DNA of 64,000 bases, taken from positions 1-64,000 of the forward strand of contig DBKH01000082.1 of the NCBI GenBank assembly GCA_002297815.1. Direction: 5' to 3'. The notes beneath the pieces are model-generated. The model was not told where the DNA came from. It did not search any database and worked only from the letters and a program-made list of their open reading frames with translations. Shown here piece by piece: positions 54,369 through 63,573 of this stretch (positions are counted from its first letter, which is position 1; every line of letters starts with the position of its first letter). The translations under genes and the position numbers were made by a program. Source of the stretch: Bacteroidales bacterium UBA755 (GTDB lineage: Bacteria > Bacteroidota > Bacteroidia > Bacteroidales > UBA932).

Positions 54369-55673
54369 ATGATTATGAAAACTAAATTCTTAGGCGCGGT
54401 GGCTCTGATGGCCTCTATTTTCGCCATGTCAGCTTGCCAGAAGGACAAGGCTGATGACACTTGGAAACAACTGCCGGTTGAGCAGATCACCGTTGAAAGC
54501 GGCAATGCTAAACTATCTGTAAATGAAGTTCCTTGCACCTATGGTAACGTCCAGTTTGTTGCTGGCGGAGAGGATAACGCGGTGTTGACATTAACTGGTG
54601 CTGTCCCAGGGTTTTCAGAGGTGAAAGTAAATGTTGACCTAATTAAAAGAGGTGAGAACACTTTCCATTTTTCTGGATCCGAGGTTTTGTCAACTCCTCC
54701 GTCAATCGCTGCTACTTTGCGCAGCGTTGAATCTTCGGGGTTCTACACCGTTGCTGTTGAAGGTGATGTGACCGTAGAAGGCACGATTTCGGTTGGTGTT
54801 ACCACGTATGTGTCATCTGCCATGACCACTTCATTGAAAGGAAGTTGGAACCTTGTACGTAAATGTCAGTATGGAGAGACTGGACCAGTCAACGGCCCAG
54901 CGCAGATCACATGGAAAGTAGCAGCTGAGGCCGGAGGGAACATCGCTACAATCGTAGGCCTTGCTAATGCTATAGTCTGCCCACTGTTGACTGAGGTGCT
55001 CAATCAAGTTACCTTTGATGAGTCAGGCAATATCATGGCCCAGTATTATAGCAATCTCGATTTGGGTGATGACGCACTTTCAAAGATCTTTGAGTTGATT
55101 GGTTCAGTGCAACCTGACGCTGAAGGCAATGTCACTTACACAGCCCATCATACGGATTGGCTTGATTCACCGAAGGCAAACCTCGCTTTTTGGTATGCTC
55201 AAGAAAGTTCTCTTTTCATTGTTCCTAACATCGCTGCCATCATTAATGCAGCAGACTCAGAGAGCACCAGGACTGACAGAACAGACTTGTCTGGCATTGA
55301 CCTATCCGCGATAATGGAGCTATTGTCAAAGCTTAAGGAATATGGCGTGGATGTCGAAGCTCTCAACACAGAACTACAGAAGATTCTGACTAGAGGCATT
55401 GAACTAAAATATTCAGAGAAGGATGGCGGTCTGAAGATCTATGTGGACAAGGCTCTTTGCGCCCCTATCATTGAAGCTCTGCTTCCAGCCCTTAAGACTC
55501 TTGACTCGTTGCTTGATGAACTCTCCAAATCAGAAGACCCTGATGATCAAGAGACTGTTGCAACGGTGAAAGCAGTGTTTGCCATACTTGGTCTTGAGAA
55601 ACCATCAGACCTTGAGCTTGTCTGGAAAGCGACTTCCGAGTTCGAGATTGCCCTTAACTTCACTAAGGCGTAG
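54369..55673 (+). CDS. Lipoprotein with repeated beta domains, unknown function
   Basis: A 434-residue lipoprotein (lipobox MSAC at about residue 22). Residues 30-130 look like a beta-sandwich; SLKGSWNLVRK begins a second domain at about residue 155. The style matches Bacteroidota DUF4925-like proteins, but I am not sure of the family. A second in-frame ATG at 54375 is an alternative start. It stands alone between its neighbours and is followed by an intrinsic terminator. Confidence 0.7.
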   Translation: MIMKTKFLGAVALMASIFAMSACQKDKADDTWKQLPVEQITVESGNAKLSVNEVPCTYGNVQFVAGGEDNAVLTLTGAVPGFSEVKVNVDLIKRGENTFHFSGSEVLSTPPSIAATLRSVESSGFYTVAVEGDVTVEGTISVGVTTYVSSAMTTSLKGSWNLVRKCQYGETGPVNGPAQITWKVAAEAGGNIATIVGLANAIVCPLLTEVLNQVTFDESGNIMAQYYSNLDLGDDALSKIFELIGSVQPDAEGNVTYTAHHTDWLDSPKANLAFWYAQESSLFIVPNIAAIINAADSESTRTDRTDLSGIDLSAIMELLSKLKEYGVDVEALNTELQKILTRGIELKYSEKDGGLKIYVDKALCAPIIEALLPALKTLDSLLDELSKSEDPDDQETVATVKAVFAILGLEKPSDLELVWKATSEFEIALNFTKA

Positions 55674-55694
55674 AATTAAGTCAAGATTGATCAA

Positions 55695-55734
55695 CAGCGG
55701 TCACTTACTTCAAAGTGACCGCTGTTATTATTTG
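55695..55734 (+). terminator. Intrinsic terminator of the lipoprotein gene
   Basis: A perfect 12-bp stem (55695-55706 with 55713-55724), 6-nt loop and a following T-rich run (TTATTATTT). Confidence 0.85.
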
Positions 55735-55737
55735 TAA

Positions 55738-56970
55738 TCAGTTGCCTCCGAAGCGCCATCCGAATCCGAGCATTAGATTGTTTGGATCGTGGAAGTCGTG
55801 AAGCTTGTAGCCGATGTGAAGGAACAGGTTTCTATAGAGGTCGGTTTTCAGTGCAAGGGTCTGGTAGAATCCCTTGAGCTCGTCTCCTTTGTAGATGACG
55901 TTACGGCCGAAACCGATGTTCACGGAGAATATCGGCATGACAAATTCAGCCCTAAGAGAGAGGCCGACTCCTAATTGCTCGTTAAGGGGCGGGCGATAGA
56001 AGCGGATTTTTCCGTCTTCACCTATCCCGGCCACATGATCACCGACATTGGCGCTTTCATCGTACTGGACATCGAGCGAGAGTCCGGCCCTGAAAAACTT
56101 ATTAACCCTGTATAGCGGGCTGATGTTCAGTCCGAGAATGCCGAATTTGCCTTCGGCAATGTATGGAGAGTCATTCCACATCAACCCTTTGGCTCTTCCT
56201 GCCCCGTACAGGAGAATGTCGTAGGTCATCCTGTCTGCAAACCTTGAACTTTTCAGAGAGGCGTATTCATTGACGGCAGAGGCAGGCGTCCGAAATTTCT
56301 TGTTCTCGGGGCCGAAACTTCTGCTAACCCCTATCCGCCCTCCGGTGGTGTTGACTCCAGCGTTAGGATAGGATGTGTTGCCGTTGGAAAAATGTGTAAG
56401 GTCGATTCCTGCGGAAAGCGTCCAATTGTCAACTGGCTTCCATGAAAGCAGGATTCCGAAATTGATGTAGGCGTTCACCCTTGAGCCGACCACCATATTG
56501 TATTCATTGGCATAGCTGTGCAGGTCAGCGTAGGGGTCATAGGGATGCCATCCGAAAGAGACTCCGAAATTCCATTCGTAGTCTAACGAAAGCGTTGGCG
56601 AAATCTGTGCGAGCCTTGCGCCTTGGAACACATAGACTGCTGCGGGATCACCGATTTCCTTATGGTCAAAGAACGTGTTGAAAGCGATCCCAATCCCTTG
56701 ATATGCTGTGGGATATAATTTTCCGAAAGGGCTGGAAGACGGGAATGAGAATGAATATTGCAGATGCACCGAACCGCTCTTGTCCAACCGTTTGCCAAGA
56801 GAGTTGTCCCCTCTGAAAAACTTGTGTGTCGGCAGAATGTAGGACGGGCGGACATTGATCCCGACCCTATGCGTCACCTTGGAACTGTCCGCCTGATGGC
56901 CTTCCGCAATCAGTGAGGCGGATAAAGCCAGAATCGTCAGAATTGGTTTTATGAATATCCTTACTCTCAT
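55738..56970 (-). CDS. PagL-like lipid A 3-O-deacylase / acyloxyacyl hydrolase
   Basis: A 410-residue outer-membrane beta-barrel with a signal peptide (about residues 1-24). The catalytic His-Ser pair of the PagL family is H193-S195 in LTHFSNGNTSYPNAGVNTTGG. It removes an ester-linked acyl chain from lipid A. At 410 residues it is far longer than Salmonella or Pseudomonas PagL (about 150-185), as is usual for Bacteroidota forms. The last gene of a five-gene minus-strand operon, overlapping the preceding gene by 4 bp (ATGA). Confidence 0.85.
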   Translation of the reverse strand: MRVRIFIKPILTILALSASLIAEGHQADSSKVTHRVGINVRPSYILPTHKFFRGDNSLGKRLDKSGSVHLQYSFSFPSSSPFGKLYPTAYQGIGIAFNTFFDHKEIGDPAAVYVFQGARLAQISPTLSLDYEWNFGVSFGWHPYDPYADLHSYANEYNMVVGSRVNAYINFGILLSWKPVDNWTLSAGIDLTHFSNGNTSYPNAGVNTTGGRIGVSRSFGPENKKFRTPASAVNEYASLKSSRFADRMTYDILLYGAGRAKGLMWNDSPYIAEGKFGILGLNISPLYRVNKFFRAGLSLDVQYDESANVGDHVAGIGEDGKIRFYRPPLNEQLGVGLSLRAEFVMPIFSVNIGFGRNVIYKGDELKGFYQTLALKTDLYRNLFLHIGYKLHDFHDPNNLMLGFGWRFGGN

Positions 56971-57899
56971 CGCTTCTCTGTATATAGGGAGAACACTCCG
57001 TTCGGAGACATGCTCGAAAACTTTCCTTTGATCTCCACAATCTTGCCTGTGGCCTTATTTCTGAGGGACATGTTGTAGCCGGTAGAGTAGGTGTCAATGT
57101 TCCAAAGCACGTTATAGTACAGAGAAAATTTTCCGGTAGGAGGAAATTTCATGATAATTTCTCTGTCATCCACAAGCGGGTATTCTTTTGTGTCGTAACT
57201 ATAGATTACAGAGTCTTGCTTGCTGAAACAGAGTGTCTCATCATTCAATGCTCCGTCGGGTACGGGTACTCTGAAGTCTCCGCAATAAAGTCCGAACCCG
57301 GAATCGTCCGAGAATTTCACCTGTCTGGCCGCTCCAAAAAACACTCTCATATTGACGCGCAATGTGTCGGGACCTTCATTTTTGTAAGACAGGGGGCCCC
57401 AGCCTTTTTCATATTCGGGGAAAGTCCTTGTCACTGGCTCGTTCCACTGGATTCTTTCCAGCTCATAGCCGGAGCTGCGAGGTTGGGTGACAGTCAAGGT
57501 GTCATATTCAAATGAAGATGCGATGACAACATCAACTTTGAGGTCTGAATCAGAAAAATTAGGCTGGAAGAACATGGCCAGTTCTCTCTCCGAGGACTTT
57601 TTGTAGAACATCGTGAATCCATTATCCGACAGTTTCATTTTACCATCATCAATCTCTGTCATTTCGGAGCTGAGGCCAGGATGCCAACTATGTCCACCGT
57701 TGACACGTATAGAATATACCCGCCAATCGCCGGTCTTGAACCTGACTTTGATAGAGTCCCCGTCTTCAGGGAGTGAAATATCGCGGATTGAAGGACTTAG
57801 CTGATTCACAAACGCATCTTGATTGCATCCGCAGGCAAGCAAAGCAAGCCATATCGCGGATGCAATTGACACAATCCGTTTGAGAAATGCCTTTTTCAT
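56967..57899 (-). CDS. Lipoprotein of unknown function
   Basis: A 310-residue lipoprotein (lipobox LLACGC, about residue 24). Residues 30-130 suggest beta strands (SIRDISLPEDGDSIKVRFKTGDW) of a BACON- or Ig-like domain, and the rest is beta-rich. No enzyme motif. ATGA overlaps join it to maf upstream and to the PagL-like gene downstream, so it probably serves the outer membrane with the deacylase. Confidence 0.75.
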   Translation of the reverse strand: MKKAFLKRIVSIASAIWLALLACGCNQDAFVNQLSPSIRDISLPEDGDSIKVRFKTGDWRVYSIRVNGGHSWHPGLSSEMTEIDDGKMKLSDNGFTMFYKKSSERELAMFFQPNFSDSDLKVDVVIASSFEYDTLTVTQPRSSGYELERIQWNEPVTRTFPEYEKGWGPLSYKNEGPDTLRVNMRVFFGAARQVKFSDDSGFGLYCGDFRVPVPDGALNDETLCFSKQDSVIYSYDTKEYPLVDDREIIMKFPPTGKFSLYYNVLWNIDTYSTGYNMSLRNKATGKIVEIKGKFSSMSPNGVFSLYTEKR

Positions 57900-58483
57900 C
57901 GGTTCAACACAAAGTCTTGAAGTTCCTCGTAAAACCGCTGGGTAGGGAAGCCCATCACGTTGTAGAACGATCCCTCAATTCGGGTGATTCCAACGTAGCC
58001 TATCCATTCTTGGATGCCGTAGGCACCAGCTTTGTCGAAAGGCTTGAAGTTGTCAATGTAATAGTCTATCTCGTTGTCTGAAAGATTCTTGAAATAGACA
58101 TCAGTTGAGACTGAGAATGTTCTTTTTCGATGAGCATCACGGATTGTCACGGCTGTAATCACCTGATGTTCACGGCCTGAGAGAAGCCTCAGCATCCTGA
58201 CGGCGTCTGCCCTGTCCTGAGGCTTCCCCAGAATCTCGACCCCGCACAAGACCATCGTGTCCGATGTCACCAGAATCTCGTCATCGGCAAGTTCTCTATG
58301 AAAGCCGAGTGACTTACCCTCCGACATCAATTCGGGAACCTTTACGTGCGGAGTGTCAGGGGAGTACTCCTCGACAAACGAAGTGCCCGTGTCAACCGTG
58401 AAATCAATGTCAAGTCCTGCCAGAAGCTCGCGTCTTCTGGGGGAGTTGCTGGCTAGGATGATCCTCTTTCCGTGAGTGAACAT
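57896..58483 (-). CDS. maf: Maf family nucleoside-triphosphate pyrophosphatase
   Basis: A 195-residue enzyme that hydrolyses dTTP, UTP or modified nucleotides. Signatures: ILASNSPRRRELLAGL at the N-terminus, VTSDTMVLCGVEILGKP, and DKAGAYGIQEW near the end. The start at 58483 is chosen because it precedes the first strand and lies 4 bp after the kdsC stop; the longer form would overlap kdsC. Confidence 0.93.
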   Translation of the reverse strand: MFTHGKRIILASNSPRRRELLAGLDIDFTVDTGTSFVEEYSPDTPHVKVPELMSEGKSLGFHRELADDEILVTSDTMVLCGVEILGKPQDRADAVRMLRLLSGREHQVITAVTIRDAHRKRTFSVSTDVYFKNLSDNEIDYYIDNFKPFDKAGAYGIQEWIGYVGITRIEGSFYNVMGFPTQRFYEELQDFVLNR

Positions 58484-58487
58484 ATTC

Positions 58488-59012
58488 CTAAAACTTTTTC
58501 TTGTAAGTGACGGCATCGAAGTCCCATCGCCCTTGCGCCTTCATGGCCTTTTCCATGTACTCGCGCACGCATGCTCTTCCTCCCGGCCTGTCGGAGATGA
58601 TGTCCGCAGCTTCCTTGACCTCCTCGACGGCATCGCTTGGACAGACTCCGATCCCGGCTGCCAAGATTACCTCAATGTCGGGGATGTCGTCACCGAAGTA
58701 CATGACTTGGTCTGGCCTTAAGCCATGTCTCTTGCAGAAGTCCTCGAAGTCTTCGATTTTGTCGCGGGAGCCAAGATAAATGTCCTCAGGATTGATGCCG
58801 TTGCTGCTGAATCTGGCTCTGATGCTTTGTGACCGTCCCCCTGTGATCACACCGACAGGGAAGCCGTTCATGCATGCCATTCTGACGGCAAAACCATCCT
58901 TGGCGTCAAAGGTCCTGTAGAGCTGGCCTTCGAGATCCGCCAGGATCCCACCGTCCGTCATCACCCCGTCAATGTCGAACGTGAATGCTTTGATGTCCTT
59001 GAAATCTGTCAT
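58488..59012 (-). CDS. kdsC: KDO-8-phosphate phosphatase (HAD family III)
   Basis: A 174-residue HAD phosphatase that makes KDO for LPS core. Motif I is FTFDIDGVMTDG, motif II VITGG, and motif III/IV FGDDIPDIEVILAAGIGVCPSDA. Size and lack of cap domain fit KdsC. It starts at the base where DUF3467 stops (TAATG). Confidence 0.93.
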   Translation of the reverse strand: MTDFKDIKAFTFDIDGVMTDGGILADLEGQLYRTFDAKDGFAVRMACMNGFPVGVITGGRSQSIRARFSSNGINPEDIYLGSRDKIEDFEDFCKRHGLRPDQVMYFGDDIPDIEVILAAGIGVCPSDAVEEVKEAADIISDRPGGRACVREYMEKAMKAQGRWDFDAVTYKKKF

Positions 59013-59341
59013 TATGATTTGGCTCCGTTAGGACCGAATTGAGGCAGATCACCGAGATTGAACGTTCCTCCCTGTTGTGGCTGACCACCGCCAAGGTTGA
59101 CGAGTCCGAACTGAGACTCGTATTTGGTCACATTGTCCATGAGTGCGTTAAGAAGCCTTTTGGCATGCTCTGGAGTCATCACGATGCGGTTGCTGATGTC
59201 AGGCTTCGGCAATCCAGGAAGGATGGTGGCGAAGTCGATGATGAACTCGCTGTGCGAGTGTGTGATTATTGCAAGGTTTGAATATGTTCCCTTTGCTACT
59301 TCTGGACGAATCTCCAGACTGATTTCTTTCTTCTCTTCCAT
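59012..59341 (-). CDS. DUF3467 protein
   Basis: A 109-residue protein: SNLAIITHSHSEFIIDFATILPG then NRIVMTPEHAKRLLNALMDNV. Proteins of this family are widespread in Bacteroidota but their role is unknown. The ATG at 59341 is used because a longer frame would run through the divergent valS promoter region. First gene of the kdsC-maf-lipoprotein-PagL-like operon. Confidence 0.85.
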   Translation of the reverse strand: MEEKKEISLEIRPEVAKGTYSNLAIITHSHSEFIIDFATILPGLPKPDISNRIVMTPEHAKRLLNALMDNVTKYESQFGLVNLGGGQPQQGGTFNLGDLPQFGPNGAKS

Positions 59342-59361
59342 AGTATGTGTGTATTTTAAGG

Positions 59362-59369
59362 CAAATTTA
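59362..59369 (-). promoter_or_regulatory. -7 element (TAAATTTG) for the DUF3467-kdsC operon
   Basis: The minus strand reads TAAATTTG 21 nt upstream of the chosen start, back to back with the valS promoter. Confidence 0.6.
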
Positions 59370-59382
59370 GTGAAAAATGTGC

Positions 59383-59390
59383 TATCTTTG
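59383..59390 (+). promoter_or_regulatory. -7 element (TATCTTTG) for valS
   Basis: A perfect TAnnTTTG 28 nt before the valS ATG at 59418. It supports this start over the upstream in-frame one at 59397. Confidence 0.65.
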
Positions 59391-59417
59391 TAAACTTTGT
59401 ATATTATAAGCGAGAAT

Positions 59418-62081
59418 ATGAGCGAGAAAAAAGAACTTTCCGCAAAGTACAATCCAGCGGAAGTTGAAGACAAATGGTACGCATGGTGGACAGAGCACAA
59501 ATGCTTCCACTCCGAACCGAACGAGAAAGAGCCATACACGATAGTCATTCCGCCACCTAATGTGACAGGAATCCTTCACATGGGACACGTGCTGAACAAC
59601 ACATTGAATGATGTGCTGATACGCAAGGCTAGGATGGATGGTAAGAACGCCTGCTGGGTCCCCGGCACGGACCACGCATCAATCGCTACCGAAAGCAAGG
59701 TTGTGGCCAAACTCAAAGGAATGGGAATATCCAAGGAGGACCTTACCCGCGACGAGTTCATGAAATATGCCTGGGAATGGAAGGAGGAGCATGGCGGAAT
59801 CATCCTGAAGCAGCTCCGCAAGCTGGGAGCTTCCTGTGATTGGGACCGCACGAGGTTCACGATGGAGCCGGAGCTTTCCGACGCCGTGATTGCCACATTC
59901 TGCTATTTCTACAAGAAAGGAATGATTTATAGAGGTGTACGCATGGTCAACTGGGATCCGGTCGCGCTGACCGCAATCAGTGACGATGAGGTCATCCACC
60001 GGGACACCAAGAGCCATTTCTATCACCTTAAATATTATGTTTCCGATGGTAACGGCAATCCGACCGACAAGTATCTTGTGATCGCTACGACTCGTCCAGA
60101 GACAATCATGGCCGATGCAGCCATCTGCGTGAATCCTGCTGATGAGAGACATCATTGGCTGAAAGGTAAGAAGGTGCTCATTCCGTTGATCAACAGAGAG
60201 ATTCCTGTTATTGAGGACAGTTATGTCGAGATGGATTTCGGTACGGGATGCCTGAAAGTCACTCCAGCCCACGATGCCCACGACTACGAGATCGGCCTTC
60301 GCCACAATCTTCCTGTCATGGACATTATCGATGACCACGGACGTCTGAACGAGAAGGCTCAGATTCTGGTAGGTGAGGATCGTTTCGATGCCAGAAAGAA
60401 GATTGTCAAGATGTTGGAGGATTCCGGCAATCTTGTCAAGGTGGAGGAATATACCTCTCCGGTAGGATATTCGGAAAGAACCAACGCCGTCATCGAGCCT
60501 AAGCTTTCCGCACAATGGTTCCTCAAGATGGAAGACCTTGCCGCCAAAGCTCTTGAGAGTGTCGAGTCCGGCAAGATAAAACTGATTCCGGACAAGTACC
60601 GCAACACCTACCGTCACTGGATGGAGAACGCCCACGACTGGTGCATCTCCCGTCAGCTTTGGTGGGGACAGAGAATTCCGGCCTACTATCTCCCTGATGG
60701 ACAGATTGTTGTCGAGGAGACCTCTGAGAAGGCTCTCGCAGCTGCTCAGAAGATCAATCCTGCACTTACAGCCGCTGACCTTAGGCAGGATGACGATGTG
60801 CTCGACACATGGTTCTCCAGCTGGCTCTGGCCGATCTCCGTGTTCGATCCTCAGAAGCCTGGACATCCAGAGCACGAACCGAACAAGGATCTCGCTTACT
60901 ACTATCCTACAAATGATTTGGTTACAGGACCGGACATCATCTTCTTCTGGGTTGCCAGGATGATCATGGCCGGGGACGAGTTCATGAACGATATTCCGTT
61001 TAGCAACGTGTACTTCACAGGAATAGTGCGCGACAAGCTTGGCAGGAAGATGTCCAAGACCCTCGGAAACTCTCCGGATCCGCTTGACCTCATCGCTAAG
61101 TATGGAGCCGATGCAGTGAGGATCGGTATGCTGCTTTGCTCTTCTGCCGGCAACGACATATTTTATGATGAGTCACAAGTTGAGCAGGGAAGAAATTTCT
61201 GCAACAAAATCTGGAACTCATTCCGTCTTGTACAAGGATGGACGGTTGATGAAAAACTTCAACAAAGTGAAGTTAATAAGTTGGCTGTAAATTGGTTCGA
61301 GAATAAGTTGAATCAGACAATTCAGGCAGTAGAGAACCATTATTCTAAGTTCAGAATCTCTGATGCGCTGATGAGTATCTATAAGCTTTTCTGGGACGAG
61401 TATTGTGCTTGGTACCTTGAAGCTGTCAAGCCGGCATTCGGTGAGAGTATCGACAAGGCAACGTATGATGCCACTATCATATTCTTTGAAAAGTTGCTGA
61501 AGATGATTCATCCTGTGATGCCGTTCATCACGGAGGAACTCTGGCAGTCCATGGCAGAGCGCAAGGAAGGGGAGACCATCATGTACCAGCCGACTCCTAA
61601 GGCCGGTCCTGTCGATGAAAAGGTCATCGAGGAGTTTGGAATCGCTCAGGAGGCAGTGAACGGAATTCGTGGAATCCGCCAACAGAAGAACATCTCACCA
61701 AAGGAGAGCCTAGCCTTGAAAGTAAAGGGTGATTTCCCAATGAATATGCATCCGGTGGTTACCAAGCTTGCCAATATCTCTTCGGTGGAGAATGTTGCTG
61801 ATTTCGGTGATGCAGCCGGTGTCTCATTGCTTGTTCGTACAGTAGAACTCTTTGTTCCGCTTGAGGGGCTCGTTGATGTCGAGGAGGAGATCAAAAAGAT
61901 CGAGACCGAGCTGGAACATCAGCGTGGTTTTCTTGAATCTGTGAGGAAGAAGCTGTCCAACGAAAGCTTTGTAGCCCATGCTCCAGAGAAAGTTGTCGCT
62001 CTTGAACGTAAAAAAGAGGCTGACAGCCTTTCAAAGATTGAAAGTTACGAAAAGGCTCTCGCTGCGTTGAAAAACAAGTGA
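59418..62081 (+). CDS. valS: Valyl-tRNA synthetase
   Basis: An 887-residue class I synthetase. The HIGH motif is H54-M-G-H57 in NVTGILHMGHVLNN; the KMSKS motif reads KMSKTLGN near residue 544. The CP1 editing domain and a C-terminal coiled-coil arm (VDVEEEIKKIETELEHQRGFLESVRKK) are both present. Full length. Confidence 0.97.
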   Translation: MSEKKELSAKYNPAEVEDKWYAWWTEHKCFHSEPNEKEPYTIVIPPPNVTGILHMGHVLNNTLNDVLIRKARMDGKNACWVPGTDHASIATESKVVAKLKGMGISKEDLTRDEFMKYAWEWKEEHGGIILKQLRKLGASCDWDRTRFTMEPELSDAVIATFCYFYKKGMIYRGVRMVNWDPVALTAISDDEVIHRDTKSHFYHLKYYVSDGNGNPTDKYLVIATTRPETIMADAAICVNPADERHHWLKGKKVLIPLINREIPVIEDSYVEMDFGTGCLKVTPAHDAHDYEIGLRHNLPVMDIIDDHGRLNEKAQILVGEDRFDARKKIVKMLEDSGNLVKVEEYTSPVGYSERTNAVIEPKLSAQWFLKMEDLAAKALESVESGKIKLIPDKYRNTYRHWMENAHDWCISRQLWWGQRIPAYYLPDGQIVVEETSEKALAAAQKINPALTAADLRQDDDVLDTWFSSWLWPISVFDPQKPGHPEHEPNKDLAYYYPTNDLVTGPDIIFFWVARMIMAGDEFMNDIPFSNVYFTGIVRDKLGRKMSKTLGNSPDPLDLIAKYGADAVRIGMLLCSSAGNDIFYDESQVEQGRNFCNKIWNSFRLVQGWTVDEKLQQSEVNKLAVNWFENKLNQTIQAVENHYSKFRISDALMSIYKLFWDEYCAWYLEAVKPAFGESIDKATYDATIIFFEKLLKMIHPVMPFITEELWQSMAERKEGETIMYQPTPKAGPVDEKVIEEFGIAQEAVNGIRGIRQQKNISPKESLALKVKGDFPMNMHPVVTKLANISSVENVADFGDAAGVSLLVRTVELFVPLEGLVDVEEEIKKIETELEHQRGFLESVRKKLSNESFVAHAPEKVVALERKKEADSLSKIESYEKALAALKNK

Positions 62082-62117
62082 TGAAACGAATTTGTTATAG
62101 GTTGCAACATTTTTGTT

Positions 62118-62531
62118 ATGGTATTTTCTGAGACATCTTTCCCTGTCAGATACTACGAAACCGACCAAATGGGCATCGTCCACCACTCGAATTATATCCG
62201 TTACTTCGAGTGTGCGAGGAACAACCTGATGATCGAGTGCGGTTATCCGATAGAGAAATGTGAGGAGGACGGTGTGACAATCCCGATAGTCACAGTGGAG
62301 TGCCGTTACAGGTTCCCTGCGAAAATGGGTGATGTCGTCCGCGCGGTCGCGATGATTGACGAGGTTCCTATGGCGAAGCTTTACATCAGGCAGGCCGTTT
62401 ACAATCAGGACGGAGTGCTCTGTGTGGAGGGAAAGGTCTCTCTTGGCTTCCTAAACAAGCAGACTGGCCGCCCTGTGCGTTGCCCTGAAAAACTAGTGAA
62501 GGCGATTGAGGCTCACATAAATGATAGATAG
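62118..62531 (+). CDS. Acyl-CoA thioesterase, 4HBT/YbgC-like
   Basis: A 137-residue hot-dog-fold thioesterase. It has RYYETDQMGIVHHSNYIRYFECARN, where the Asp/His pair is the 4HBT active site. It lies 36 bp after valS on the same strand. The substrate acyl-CoA is unknown. Confidence 0.9.
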   Translation: MVFSETSFPVRYYETDQMGIVHHSNYIRYFECARNNLMIECGYPIEKCEEDGVTIPIVTVECRYRFPAKMGDVVRAVAMIDEVPMAKLYIRQAVYNQDGVLCVEGKVSLGFLNKQTGRPVRCPEKLVKAIEAHINDR

Positions 62532-62554
62532 ATAACACAATAATAATTTAGAAT

Positions 62555-62794
62555 ATGTTTTTTATAGTTCCTTTGGGCGTTGTAGGTCCTTGGCAGGTGG
62601 TGATCATCGCCCTTGTCATCATTCTCCTTTTCGGTGGAAAGAAGATTCCAGAACTCATGAAGGGCCTTGGAAAAGGCGTCAAGAGCTTCAAGGATGGCAT
62701 GAACGAGGTAGAGAGTCAGATCAGTGACATTGACAAGGATCTCAATTCCACTGCCAAGACTCCTGACAAAATCGAGAAGATCGAAAAGAAATAA
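62555..62794 (+). CDS. tatA: Twin-arginine translocase subunit TatA
   Basis: A 79-residue protein: one N-terminal TM (WQVVIIALVIILLFGG), then the FGGKKIPELMKGLGKGVKSFK amphipathic helix and an acidic/charged tail. TatA forms the protein-conducting ring. No separate TatB is visible. The stop overlaps the tatC start (TAATG). Confidence 0.94.
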   Translation: MFFIVPLGVVGPWQVVIIALVIILLFGGKKIPELMKGLGKGVKSFKDGMNEVESQISDIDKDLNSTAKTPDKIEKIEKK

Positions 62795-63573
62795 TGGCGG
62801 CTGGTGAGGCTGAGATGTCCTTTTGGGACCATCTTGAAGTGCTGAGGGGGACGTTGTTCCGCTCAGTGCTTGTCATTACGCTTGTCAGTGTCGTTGTCTT
62901 TTGTTTCAAGTCGCTGGTTTTTGATGACATCATCCTGGCCCCTACACGGAGTGATTTCTTCATATATCGTTGGATGAGATTAGGAGACATGCAGATGTCC
63001 CTTGTCAATCTGGAAATTTCAGCCCAGTTCTTCATCCATCTTCAGGTAGCGTTCGAGTTAGGGTTCATACTGTCTTTTCCCTATGTCTGTTTTGAAATAT
63101 GGAAGTTCATAGCCCCGGCTCTCTACAGGGATGAAAAACGTGCAGTCAGAGGAGCATTCCTTGCCGCATCCTTCCTGTTCTATCTCGGTCTTGTCATTGG
63201 TTACTATCTGATAGTGCCGATTTCGCTCAACTTTTTCATGGGCTATAAGATCAGTGATGAGGTTATGAACACAATCTCGCTGACTTCTTACATCTCGATG
63301 TTTACTTCAACTGTACTGGCGTTCGGCATTGTGTTTGAGTTTCCTATCGTGGTGGTAATCCTTTCCAAACTGGGTATTGTGACAAGGAACACTTTGGTTA
63401 AGTATCGCAGGCATGCCATCGTGGTGATTCTCTGCATCGCTGCAATCATCACTCCAGCTGATCCTATGTCAATGTTGATTGCTGCGGCTCCGTTGCTGAT
63501 CTTGTACGAAGTGTGTGTCTTATGCTGCAAGCCAGCTCCACCTGAAGAGGAACTAATCAAGAAGGAGGCTTAA
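62794..63573 (+). CDS. tatC: Twin-arginine translocase subunit TatC
   Basis: A 259-residue six-TM receptor of the Tat pathway. Signatures include SFWDHLEVLRGTLFRSV at the N-terminus and FELGFILSFPYVCFEIWKFIAPALY. It exports folded cofactor proteins such as the Gfo/Idh/MocA enzyme encoded at 22.4-23.9 kb. Confidence 0.95.
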   Translation: MAAGEAEMSFWDHLEVLRGTLFRSVLVITLVSVVVFCFKSLVFDDIILAPTRSDFFIYRWMRLGDMQMSLVNLEISAQFFIHLQVAFELGFILSFPYVCFEIWKFIAPALYRDEKRAVRGAFLAASFLFYLGLVIGYYLIVPISLNFFMGYKISDEVMNTISLTSYISMFTSTVLAFGIVFEFPIVVVILSKLGIVTRNTLVKYRRHAIVVILCIAAIITPADPMSMLIAAAPLLILYEVCVLCCKPAPPEEELIKKEA

